Origin: Pseudomonas putida NBRC 14164
GTDB lineage: Bacteria; Pseudomonadota; Gammaproteobacteria; Pseudomonadales; Pseudomonadaceae
Assembly: GCF_000412675.1 (NCBI RefSeq)
Contig: NC_021505.1
Span: forward strand, 4,086,501-4,150,500
Length of the DNA: 64,000 nt
Direction: 5' to 3'
Shown one piece after another: positions 8,786 through 16,396 of this stretch. Below the pieces are notes generated by a model. The model ran no database searches and was not told where the DNA came from. It saw nothing but the letters and a program-made list of their open reading frames with translations. Positions within the stretch are counted from its first letter, which is position 1. Every line of letters starts with the position of its first letter. Position numbers and translations under genes: made by a program.

Positions 8786-9130
8786 TGAAGTAATCCTCAA
8801 CCGGTTACAACCCGCCCTCTCCCAAGCTCGGGGAGGCACGGCCATTTCTTATCGATAGGCGAAAAGAGTAATAAAGCGATATGCGAAATGTCTGTGCCCG
8901 CTGACGATGCAGCGTGCAGGAATCTTTACTCTGGTTTGCCAGATTCGCCCTCAAACGAAGGCGTTTGGCTAATTCCCGATTTGGGAAGCGTGATGCCTGA
9001 GATCACTTACCAGAAAACGCAACCATGGGGGTGAGCCTGCAAGTAGACAAGCCCTGGCATCCATGTGCGTATTACCGTAGGACAAATATGCCCGAAAACA
9101 CCGAAACCCGTCGAGAGGCAAAAAACAATT
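8786..9130. other. Gene-free interval
   Basis: These roughly 345 bases lie between two minus-strand genes. It holds the probable promoter of the 8315-8785 gene and a relatively AT-rich patch around 8845-8900. A short plus-strand frame starting near 9025 overlaps the small gene at 9131-9325 and looks like a shadow. I see no repeat or RNA gene. Confidence 0.4.
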
Positions 9131-9325
9131 TCAGGCGGCCAGGCCTTTCTTCAGTTGCTGCTGCCAGGCAGCTTGGCATTCAAGTGCCTCTTCACGCGTG
9201 GCGAAGGCGGTGCCCCGACGCTCGCCATTGACCAGCACCACCCAACAGATGCGTTTACCCAGCGCCTGCAAGGTGGCTGGCACTCCCGAACCTATCATCA
9301 CAGCTACATCGACCCGGCTATTCAT
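9131..9325 (-). CDS. Small conserved hypothetical protein
   Basis: This 64-residue protein reads MNSRVDVAVMIGSGVPATLQ, then WVVLVNGERRGTAFATREEA, and ends LKKGLAA. The strand-rich middle and helical C-terminus with regularly spaced Glu, Gln and Lys look like a genuine small fold. Consecutive ATGs at 9328 and 9325 follow GGAGG; the second has the better spacing (5 bases) and I use it. A 14-bp palindrome lies 29 bases upstream. No function can be assigned. Confidence 0.65.
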   Translation of the reverse strand: MNSRVDVAVMIGSGVPATLQALGKRICWVVLVNGERRGTAFATREEALECQAAWQQQLKKGLAA

Positions 9326-9353
9326 CATGCCCTCCGGCACTTAGTTAGCACCC

Positions 9354-9367
9354 TAACGATAGCGTTA
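9354..9367. promoter_or_regulatory. Palindrome TAACG-ATAG-CGTTA upstream of small gene
   Basis: TAACGATAGCGTTA has perfect 5-bp arms around a 4-bp centre. It lies 29-42 bases upstream of the start of the 64-residue gene on the minus strand, where a promoter or operator would be. The binding protein is unknown. Confidence 0.35.
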
Positions 9368-9451
9368 TGATACGCCTGCCCACCGGGAGAAAACAGCGCT
9401 TCGCGGTACAGCACTGTTACGTTCGGGACAACAAAACCGGTATCAGCAAAA

Positions 9452-9487
9452 AACGCAAAAAGCCCCAGGGATTGCTCCGTGGGGCTT
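9452..9487 (-). terminator. Rho-independent terminator of the dksA-like gene
   Basis: On the minus strand a perfect 8-bp stem AAGCCCCA/TGGGGCTT encloses a 12-base loop and is followed by TTTTTGCGTTTTTT. It begins 17 bases after the stop of the dksA-like gene. Confidence 0.8.
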
Positions 9488-9503
9488 GGCACCGCGCGCG
9501 GGT

Positions 9504-9908
9504 TTATACCTGGCGCTGGTGGCGGTCGAGCTGCTCGTGGCGCTCTTGCGCTTCGATGCAGTACTTGGTGGTCGGGCTGATCAGCAGGCGCTTAAGGCCA
9601 ATTGGCTCACCGCTGTCATCGCACCAGCCGAAGCTCTCGTCGGAGATACGGTCCAGCGCCATTTCCAGCTGAGGCAGCAGGCGCTGGTCGCGGTCGATGG
9701 CATTGACCAGCCAGCTACGCTCTTCTTCGACCGACGCCACATCGGCAGGATCCGACGGAGTGTCCAGGCCTTCGATGGTGGCACGGCTGAGCTCGATGCG
9801 TTCATGGGTTTCGACTTTCATCGACTGCAGCAGGCCAGTGAAGAAAGCCAGCTGGTCAGCGTTCATGTAGTCATCGGCCGACATGGCCAGCAACTGTTCC
9901 TTGGTCAT
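9504..9908 (-). CDS. dksA2: DksA/TraR-family RNA polymerase regulator, two-cysteine type
   Basis: This 134-residue protein has the DksA layout: an N-terminal helical part, a coiled coil around residues 30-105, and a C-terminal globular segment. Where classical DksA has four zinc cysteines, the segment reads GWCDDSGEPIGLKRL and TKYCIEAQE, so the second and fourth cysteines are Ser and Ala. Only two cysteines remain, as in the zinc-independent DksA2 of P. aeruginosa, which has the same length as I recall. Such paralogues bind the RNA polymerase secondary channel with ppGpp and replace DksA under zinc limitation. The ATG at 9908 (MTKEQLLAMS) is the start; the longer frame adds an unrelated basic leader. 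I see no Zur box upstream. Confidence 0.82.
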   Translation of the reverse strand: MTKEQLLAMSADDYMNADQLAFFTGLLQSMKVETHERIELSRATIEGLDTPSDPADVASVEEERSWLVNAIDRDQRLLPQLEMALDRISDESFGWCDDSGEPIGLKRLLISPTTKYCIEAQERHEQLDRHQRQV

Positions 9909-10162
9909 CGATTTCTCTATGAAAAAATGTGCATTGGGGCGATTCGGGTGCCGCCGACGCCTTGGCATCGGCAGCGGAAATTTTCAAGCGCCAACCGGCA
10001 CTCTTTCTCAGGGGGCGGCAGTCTAAGGCGCCACGTCGCGTGGAGCAACTGCAATCGGGTGCAAATTTGCTTCCAGTGCTTACAATCCGCCGGTCGGCAC
10101 CGCGGCTCTGCTGTATAGCCAGTAGTAAACCGTATTTCTGGCTGCGGCCATATCGCCGGCTT
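9909..10162. other. Upstream region of the dksA-like gene
   Basis: This interval leads into the microsatellite at 10163 and should hold the dksA2 promoter. Together with the repeats to its right it makes an 808-base stretch between dksA2 and the enoyl-CoA hydratase gene with no convincing gene. Open frames here read through low-complexity repeats and are not supported. Confidence 0.4.
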
Positions 10163-10204
10163 TTGATCTTGATCTTGATCTTGATCTTGATCTTGATCTT
10201 GATC
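10163..10204. repeat. Hexanucleotide microsatellite (TTGATC)x7
   Basis: Seven perfect head-to-tail copies of TTGATC (GATCAA on the minus strand) occur just left of the inverted-repeat element that begins at 10208. Confidence 0.95.
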
Positions 10205-10207
10205 TTC

Positions 10208-10617
10208 GCGACTTCAGGAGGCCGAACGCAGGCCTTGCGGAGGGAGGTGACGGGCATGGATGCCCGTCAAGCGCTGGGCCCCAGGATGGGGCCTGCAGCG
10301 CGGTCCTCCCGGGAGCGAGGCCGGAGTGAGGGAACCCCGGAGCGCAGCGCAGGGGCCGGATGATCGGAGCGCAGCGTTTTTTGGTTACTTTTTGTCGCGT
10401 TTGACAAAAAGTGACTCGCCGTAAGGGCGAAAAGGTGAATATGCGTCGCCATCGCAAATGGCCTATGCGCGAGCTAAAAACCACCACTGTTTCGCTTTCG
10501 CTTGTCGCTTGAAGGCGTCCGTTGTCACGGGGCAGGTCCACCAAAAAACGCTGGCTCTCATCATCCGGACCCTAAGCTTCGCTCCGGGGTCCCCTCGCTC
10601 CGGGTTCCTGAAGTCGC
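10208..10617. repeat. Imperfect inverted-repeat element, possibly MITE-like
   Basis: The two ends are a perfect 12-bp inverted repeat, GCGACTTCAGGA at 10208-10219 and TCCTGAAGTCGC at 10606-10617. Internally, 10330-10384 pairs imperfectly with the reverse complement of 10541-10594, both arms containing CCGGATGAT and CAGCGTTTTTTGG. The centre carries a hairpin with a 13-bp stem and one mismatch (arms 10384-10396 and 10403-10415) and a 6-base loop. There is no credible reading frame. The whole is flanked by two different hexanucleotide tracts. I recall similar sequence in other Pseudomonas intergenic regions but cannot name a described family. Confidence 0.7.
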
Positions 10618-10647
10618 AATCTGCGTCGCCTGAACTACCGCGCACTT

Positions 10648-10702
<55 letters not shown>

Positions 10703-10716
10703 CGAACCGAGTCTGA

Positions 10717-11490
10717 TCAGCGATTCTTGAACTGCGCCTCGCGCTTGGCGATGAAGGCGGCCATGCCTTCTTTCTGGTCTTCGGTAGAGAACGCCGCATG
10801 GAACACCCGACGCTCAAAGCGCACGCCCTCGCTAAGGGTAACTTCGAACGCGCGATTGACGCTCTCCTTGACCATCATGCTCACCGGAATCGACTTGCTG
10901 GCAATGGTCGCCGCTACTTTCAGCGCCTCTTCCACCAACTCTGCCTGCGGCACGATGCGCGCCACCAGGCCAGCACGCTCGGCCTCTTCGGCCCCCATCA
11001 GGCGACCGGTCAGGCACAGTTCCATGGCCTTGGCCTTGCCCACCGCACGGGTGAGCCGCTGGGTGCCGCCCATGCCCGGCAGCACGCCAAGGTTGATTTC
11101 CGGCTGACCAAACTTGGCGTTGTCCGCGGCAAGGATAAAGTCACACATCATCGCCAGCTCGCAGCCACCGCCCAAGGCGAAGCCGGATACCGCAGCAATG
11201 ATCGGCTTGCGCCGGTTGGCAATGCGGTCAGCGTCGCTGAACAGGTCATCGACGTAGATCTGCGGGTATTGCAGGTCGGCCATTTCCTTGATGTCGGCGC
11301 CAGCGGCAAAGGCCTTGGCCGAACCCGTGAGCACCACACAACCGATGCTCGGATCACGCTCGAGCTGGTCCAGGGCCTGGTTGATCTCGCCAACAATCTG
11401 CGCGTTCAGCGCATTCAGTGCCTGCGGGCGGTTGAGGGTAATCAGCCCGACCTTGCCGTGAATGTCCAACAGGATGGTTTCGAATGCCAT
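10717..11490 (-). CDS. Enoyl-CoA hydratase (crotonase family)
   Basis: This 257-residue crotonase hydrates 2-enoyl-CoA to 3-hydroxyacyl-CoA. The oxyanion-hole segment AAGADIKEM (near residue 65) and both catalytic glutamates are visible, the first in GGGCELAMMCD (near residue 110) and the second in GQPEINLGVLPGMGG. I use the ATG at 11490 (MAFETILLDI) because the longer frame runs into the acyl-CoA dehydrogenase gene. It is the last gene of a five-gene operon (acyl-CoA ligase, hydroxyacyl-CoA dehydrogenase, thiolase, acyl-CoA dehydrogenase, hydratase) with gaps of 8-13 bases. The operon carries every step for short- or branched-chain acyl-CoA oxidation. Confidence 0.93.
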   Translation of the reverse strand: MAFETILLDIHGKVGLITLNRPQALNALNAQIVGEINQALDQLERDPSIGCVVLTGSAKAFAAGADIKEMADLQYPQIYVDDLFSDADRIANRRKPIIAAVSGFALGGGCELAMMCDFILAADNAKFGQPEINLGVLPGMGGTQRLTRAVGKAKAMELCLTGRLMGAEEAERAGLVARIVPQAELVEEALKVAATIASKSIPVSMMVKESVNRAFEVTLSEGVRFERRVFHAAFSTEDQKEGMAAFIAKREAQFKNR

Positions 11491-11503
11491 GCAGTCTGCT
11501 CCT

Positions 11504-12631
11504 TCAAAGATTGCGCGCAATGACCATGCGCTGAATGTCGCTGGTGCCTTCGTAGATCTGGCAAACCCGAACGTCGCGGTAGATCCGCTCCAGCGGGAAG
11601 TCACTCAGATAGCCATAACCGCCCAGGGTCTGCAAGGCATCCGAACAGACCTTTTCGGCCATTTCCGAGGCAAACAGCTTGGCCATGGACGCTTCCACCA
11701 GCGCCGGGCGCCCGGCGTCACGTAGCGCGGCGGCGTGCAGCACCATCTGCCGGGCCACGGCAATTTTCGTCGCCATGTCGGCCAGGCGGAAGGCCACGGC
11801 CTGGTGTTCGATCAGCGCCTTGCCAAAGCTTTGCCGCTCATTGGCATAGTCCCGCGCCACTTCAAACGCCGCACGGGCCATGCCCACAGCCTGCGAGGCG
11901 ATACCGATGCGCCCGCCTTCCAGGTTGGCCAGGGCAATCTTGTAGCCCTCGCCTTCTGCGCCCAGGCGGTTGGCCACCGGCACACGCACATTGTCGAAGA
12001 CGATCTGGCAGGTGTCCGACGCGTGCTGGCCGAGCTTGTCCTCCACCCGCGCTACCTGGTAGCCCGGCGAATCAGTGGGCACGATAAAGGCGCTGATCCC
12101 GCGCTTGCCGGCCTCTGGATCGGTCACTGCAAACACGATCACTACCCCGGCGTTCTGCCCGGAGGTGATGAACTGCTTGCTACCATTGAGCACATAGTGG
12201 TCACCGTCCAGGCGCGCTCGGGCCTTCAGGCTGCTGGCATCGGAGCCAGCCTGCGGTTCGGTGAGGGCAAAGGCACCCAGCATCGCGCCAGTTGCCAGGG
12301 GGGTGAGGAACTGCGCCTTCTGCTGCTCGCTGCCAAAACGCAGGATGGGTACACAGCCTACCGAGTTGTGCACGCTCATGATGGTCGAGCAGGCACCATC
12401 GCCAGCGGCGATTTCTTCGAGGGCCATGGCGTAAGCCACGTAACCGGTGTCGCTGCCGCCCCACTGTTCCGGGACCAGCATGCCGAACAGGCCCAGCCCC
12501 GCCATCTCCTCGATGGCCTCCTTGGGGAAGCGGTGTTCCTTGTCCCACTGCTCGGCAAATGGTTTCAAGCGTTCCTGGGCAAAGGCACGTACCGCATCGG
12601 CGATCTGTTGTTGCTCGTCAGTTACCAGCAT
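11504..12631 (-). CDS. Short/branched-chain acyl-CoA dehydrogenase
   Basis: This 375-residue flavoprotein matches the short-chain acyl-CoA dehydrogenase family in length and motifs: ALTEPQAGSDASSL and QFITSGQNAGVVIVFA for FAD binding, FGKALIEHQAVAFRLADMA, and the C-terminal IYEGTSDIQRMVIARNL holding the catalytic Glu of the SCAD/SBCAD group. It oxidises acyl-CoA to 2-enoyl-CoA and passes electrons to ETF. Its operon partners support butyryl- or 2-methylbutyryl-CoA as substrate, as in isoleucine catabolism. From memory the equivalent KT2440 gene acts on short and branched acids; chain length here is inference. Confidence 0.93.
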   Translation of the reverse strand: MLVTDEQQQIADAVRAFAQERLKPFAEQWDKEHRFPKEAIEEMAGLGLFGMLVPEQWGGSDTGYVAYAMALEEIAAGDGACSTIMSVHNSVGCVPILRFGSEQQKAQFLTPLATGAMLGAFALTEPQAGSDASSLKARARLDGDHYVLNGSKQFITSGQNAGVVIVFAVTDPEAGKRGISAFIVPTDSPGYQVARVEDKLGQHASDTCQIVFDNVRVPVANRLGAEGEGYKIALANLEGGRIGIASQAVGMARAAFEVARDYANERQSFGKALIEHQAVAFRLADMATKIAVARQMVLHAAALRDAGRPALVEASMAKLFASEMAEKVCSDALQTLGGYGYLSDFPLERIYRDVRVCQIYEGTSDIQRMVIARNL

Positions 12632-12639
12632 GGTTCACC

Positions 12640-13833
12640 TCAGTACAGGCATTCGACGGCCATGGCCGTGGCCTCGCCGCCGCCAATGCAGATGGCCGCC
12701 ACGCCGCGGCGCAGGTTGTTCTGGCGAAGGGCCGACAGCAGGGTCACCAGGATGCGTGCGCCCGAAGCGCCGATCGGGTGGCCAAGGGCGCAGGCGCCAC
12801 CGTGGATGTTGACCTTGTCGTGGGGCAGGTCAAGGTGTTTCATGGCCGCCAGGGTGACCACGGCAAAGGCCTCGTTGATCTCGAACAGGTCGACGTCGGC
12901 CAGGTTCCAGCCGGTGCGTTTCATCAGCTTGTCGATGGCGCCGATCGGCGCGGTCGGGAACAGCGCCGGGGTGTCGGCGAAGGCCGCGTGGCCATGGATG
13001 ACTGCCAGTGCTTCAAGGCCGCGCTTTTCGGCTTCGGAGCGACGCATCAGTACCAGCGCCGCAGCGCCGTCGGAAATTGAGCTGGAGTTGGCTGCGGTCA
13101 CCGTGCCACCTTCACGGAAGGCGGGCTTGAGCTGCGGGATCTTGTCCAGGCGCGCCTTGGGCGGCTGCTCGTCATCTTTGATGACGCGCTTTTCCTTGCC
13201 CTCGGTGACTTCCACCGGCACGATCTCGGCGGCAAAACGGCCGCTGCTGATCGCGTCCTGGGCACGGGTAAGCGAGGTGATAGCGAACTGGTCCTGGGCT
13301 TCGCGACTAAACGCATTGGCCTGGGCGCAGTCTTCGGCGAAGGTGCCCATCAGGCGGCCTTTGTCATAGGCGTCTTCCAGGCCGTCCATGAACATGTGGT
13401 CGATGATCTTGCCGTGGCCCATGCGATACCCGCCACGGGCCTTGTCCAGCAAGTACGGGGCGTTGGTCATGCTTTCCATGCCCCCCGCCACCACCACGTC
13501 TGCGGTGCCGGCCAGCAGCAGGTCATGGGCCATGATCGCGGCCTGCATGCCCGAGCCGCACATCTTGTTCAGGGTGGTGCAGGTGGTGTGCTTGTCCAGC
13601 CCAGCCCCCAGTGCGGCCTGGCGTGCTGGCGCCTGGCCCAGCCCGGCCGGCAGCACACAGCCGAACAGCACTTGCTCGACACTGGCAGCATCGATGCCGG
13701 CACGTTCCACGGCACCACGAATGGCCGCACTGCCCAGTTGTGGTGCGGTCAGGCTTTTCAGGTCGCCTTGCAGGCCGCCCATGGGCGTGCGCACGGCGCT
13801 GACGATAACAATCGGATCATTGGCGAGGGTCAT
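12640..13833 (-). CDS. fadAx: Acetyl-CoA acyltransferase (thiolase)
   Basis: This 397-residue thiolase carries the acyl-accepting Cys in CTTLNKMCGSGMQA, His in the NEAF region (LFEINEAFAVV), and the C-terminal GACALGHPIGASGARI with the second catalytic Cys. It cleaves 3-ketoacyl-CoA to acetyl-CoA plus a shortened acyl-CoA. It starts 11 bases after the hydroxyacyl-CoA dehydrogenase gene in the same operon. The symbol follows P. putida usage for this locus as I remember it. Confidence 0.92.
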   Translation of the reverse strand: MTLANDPIVIVSAVRTPMGGLQGDLKSLTAPQLGSAAIRGAVERAGIDAASVEQVLFGCVLPAGLGQAPARQAALGAGLDKHTTCTTLNKMCGSGMQAAIMAHDLLLAGTADVVVAGGMESMTNAPYLLDKARGGYRMGHGKIIDHMFMDGLEDAYDKGRLMGTFAEDCAQANAFSREAQDQFAITSLTRAQDAISSGRFAAEIVPVEVTEGKEKRVIKDDEQPPKARLDKIPQLKPAFREGGTVTAANSSSISDGAAALVLMRRSEAEKRGLEALAVIHGHAAFADTPALFPTAPIGAIDKLMKRTGWNLADVDLFEINEAFAVVTLAAMKHLDLPHDKVNIHGGACALGHPIGASGARILVTLLSALRQNNLRRGVAAICIGGGEATAMAVECLY

Positions 13834-13844
13834 GTTCGCTCTCC

Positions 13845-14612
13845 TTACTTGGCAGCCATGCGCAGTGCACCGTCGAGGCGGATCACCTCGCCGTTGAGCA
13901 TGCTGTTCTCGATGATGTGACGGGCCAGCGCAGCGTATTCCTGCGGGCGCCCCAGGCGTGGCGGGAACGGCACGCCGGCAGCCAGCGAAGCACGCACTTC
14001 CTCGGTCATGCCAGCCATCATCGGCGTTTCGAAGATGCCCGGGGCGATGGTCATCACGCGGATGCCGAAGCGTGCCAGTTCGCGCGCGGCCGGCAAGGTA
14101 AGGCTGGCAATCGCGCCCTTGGAGGCAGCATAGGCGGCCTGGCCGATCTGGCCGTCATAGGCAGCGATGGAGGCGGTGTTGATGATCACGCCACGCTCGC
14201 CGGCCTCATCGGCAGCCCCTTCAGCCATGGCTGCAGCGGCCAGGCGCAGCAAATTGAAGCTGCCGACCAGGTTGACGTTGATAACCTTGGCGAAGCTGGC
14301 CAGGCCATGCGGACCTTGCTTGCCCAGCACTTTCTCGGCACCAACGATGCCGGCGCAATTGACCAGCCCTTGCAAGCTGCCAAAGGCGCTGACGGCTGCA
14401 TCGACGGCCGCCTGGGCAGCCTGCTCGTCGCTGATGTCAGCCACGGCGAAGCGGGCGTTGTCACCCAGCTCACGGGCCTTGGCCTCGACGGCCTGGGCAT
14501 TGAGGTCGACCAGCATGACCTTGGCGCCGGCCTCGACCAGCATCTGCGCAGTGGCAGCACCCAGCCCGGAGGCGGCGCCGCTGACGATGAAGTGTTTATT
14601 GGCTATGTGCAT
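13845..14612 (-). CDS. Type II 3-hydroxyacyl-CoA dehydrogenase (SDR family)
   Basis: This 255-residue short-chain dehydrogenase resembles human HSD17B10 in layout. It has the nucleotide-binding GAASGLGAATAQ at residues 12-23, VDLNAQAV at the end of the second strand (favouring NAD), NCAGIVGAEK, and the catalytic YAASKGAI (Tyr-x3-Lys). It oxidises (S)-3-hydroxyacyl-CoA, including 2-methyl-3-hydroxybutyryl-CoA, to the ketoacyl-CoA. The ATG at 14612 (MHIANKHFIV) is chosen; the open frame upstream lies inside the ligase gene. Confidence 0.92.
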   Translation of the reverse strand: MHIANKHFIVSGAASGLGAATAQMLVEAGAKVMLVDLNAQAVEAKARELGDNARFAVADISDEQAAQAAVDAAVSAFGSLQGLVNCAGIVGAEKVLGKQGPHGLASFAKVINVNLVGSFNLLRLAAAAMAEGAADEAGERGVIINTASIAAYDGQIGQAAYAASKGAIASLTLPAARELARFGIRVMTIAPGIFETPMMAGMTEEVRASLAAGVPFPPRLGRPQEYAALARHIIENSMLNGEVIRLDGALRMAAK

Positions 14613-14625
14613 GATCGGTTTCCTT

Positions 14626-16272
14626 TCAGACGCTGGCAGGGGTGGCCTGTTGCGCTTGTTGTTTGGCGACTTCCTGATTGCGCAGGATGAAGCGTTGCAG
14701 CTTGCCGCTCGGGGTCTTGGGCAGCTCGCTGACGAATTCGATTTCCCTGGGGTAGGCATGCGCGTAGAGGCGCTGGCGCACGTGCTGGCGCAAGGTTTCT
14801 TCCAGCTCGACGCTGCCCACATGGCCGTTGGCCAAAACCACGAAGGCCTTGATCAGCTCAGTACGCTCGGGGTCCGGCTTGCCAATCACCGCTGCCTCGA
14901 TCACCGCCGGGTGCTCGATCAATGCACTTTCCACATCGAACGGGCCGACTCGGTAACCGGAGGTAGTGATAACGTCGTCGCTGCGGCCAACGAAACTGAT
15001 GCTGCCGTCCTGGTTCAGCTCCACCGTGTCGCCGCTGAGGTAGTACTTGCCGACGAAGGCCTTGGTTGCCTGGCCGTGGTAGCCGGCGAACCAGCACAAT
15101 GGCGACTGCTCGCGGTCAACCGCGAGGATGCCCGGCTGGCCAGCTGGCAGTTCGTTACCTTGGGCATCCAGCACCACGATGCGATGCCCGGGGATGGCGA
15201 AGCCGGCCGAGCCCAGGTGCACCGGATGCAACAAACCATGATGATTGCACAGCACCATGCCCAACTCGGTCTGGCCGTAGTGGTCGTGAATGGTCACGTC
15301 CAGTTCCTCGGCGAACCAGCGGATCACCTCCGGGTTGAGGGGTTCTCCGGCGCTGCTGACCACACGCAGCCGGCCTTTGACCGGTGCCGAAAATGCCTTG
15401 CCCGCGGCAATCAACAAACGATACGCCGTGGGCGAGCCAGCCAGGTTTGTGATACCCAGCTTGTCGATTACCTGGGCACAGCTTTCAACGCTGAACGGGC
15501 CATCGTAGAAGGTGGTGGCATGGCCCAGCGACAATGGGCCGGTGACGGCGTAATACAGGCCGTAGGCCCAGCCCGGGTCGGCCAGGTTCCAAAAGTTGTC
15601 CTCGGGGCGCAGGTCGATGGCATCCCGCATGTAACCCTGGAACGCGACAATGGCACGCAATGGCACTTCCAGGGGTTTCGCCGGGCCGGTGGTGCCAGAG
15701 GTGAACATCAGCAGAAACGGGTCGTTGCCCGTGCGCATGACCGGTTCACATACCGGCGAGGCAGCATCCAGGCATTGCTGAAAATCCAGCTCGCCACTGC
15801 GGGCCCTGACCGTGATGATCGATGGGCAGGCCTGCACCTCGTCCAGCTTGGCACGGTTGTGGCTGTCGGTGACGATAGCGCGGGCGTGGGACTGTTCAAG
15901 GCGGTGTTCGATGGCCTTGGGGCCGAACGCGGTGAACAGCGGCTGGTACACCGCACCGAGACGCCAGGTGGCGAGAATGGTCACCAGCAACTCGGGAGTA
16001 CGCGGCATCAGGCCCGCCACCCGGTCCCCTGCACCCACGCCCTGCGCTTTGAGCACATTGGCAAAGCGGGCCGCCTGTGCCTTGAGCTGATCAAAACTGT
16101 AGCGTGCGCTGGTGCCGTCGCGGTCTTCGTGGATCAGCGCCAGCTTGCCGTCACCGGCATGGCGGTCACAGCATTCGACACAGGCATTGAGGGCTTCGAG
16201 GTGGCCATGCAGCGCCGCGCTAGCGGCCTGGGCAGGGTCGAACGCTCGAGCGGCCTCGGCGTAATCACGCAT
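14626..16272 (-). CDS. Medium/short-chain acyl-CoA synthetase (AMP-forming)
   Basis: This 548-residue member of the ANL superfamily carries the P-loop-like motif FTSGTTGPAKPLEV near residue 190, the aromatic and acyl-site segment HDHYGQTELGMV, the hinge region (YYLSGDTVELNQDG, then GRSDDVITTSGYRVGPFDVE) and the acyl-adenylate Lys in PKTPSGKLQRF near the C-terminus. It activates a carboxylic acid with ATP and CoA, so the operon can start from free short- or branched-chain acids. It is the first gene of the five-gene operon; the promoter should lie between 16273 and 16396. Confidence 0.92.
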   Translation of the reverse strand: MRDYAEAARAFDPAQAASAALHGHLEALNACVECCDRHAGDGKLALIHEDRDGTSARYSFDQLKAQAARFANVLKAQGVGAGDRVAGLMPRTPELLVTILATWRLGAVYQPLFTAFGPKAIEHRLEQSHARAIVTDSHNRAKLDEVQACPSIITVRARSGELDFQQCLDAASPVCEPVMRTGNDPFLLMFTSGTTGPAKPLEVPLRAIVAFQGYMRDAIDLRPEDNFWNLADPGWAYGLYYAVTGPLSLGHATTFYDGPFSVESCAQVIDKLGITNLAGSPTAYRLLIAAGKAFSAPVKGRLRVVSSAGEPLNPEVIRWFAEELDVTIHDHYGQTELGMVLCNHHGLLHPVHLGSAGFAIPGHRIVVLDAQGNELPAGQPGILAVDREQSPLCWFAGYHGQATKAFVGKYYLSGDTVELNQDGSISFVGRSDDVITTSGYRVGPFDVESALIEHPAVIEAAVIGKPDPERTELIKAFVVLANGHVGSVELEETLRQHVRQRLYAHAYPREIEFVSELPKTPSGKLQRFILRNQEVAKQQAQQATPASV

Positions 16273-16396
16273 CGTCGGACTCCTGGTTTATTGTTTTTGG
16301 AGTTGAACCATAAGTCCGATGATGTTCGCGCCGCTCAACCGCGGCGGCAATGGCCAAAGTTGTCAATCTGGATGACCGGTTTGGCCGCTGCCGACC

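Noticed and set aside
10163..10204. CRISPR array
   Set aside because: Repeat unit is 6 bases with no spacers and no cas genes nearby.
10080..10544. Reading frames through the hexanucleotide tract and inverted-repeat element
   Set aside because: They translate repeats such as RSRSRSR or KIKIKI and the element arms; no ribosome-binding sites or domains.
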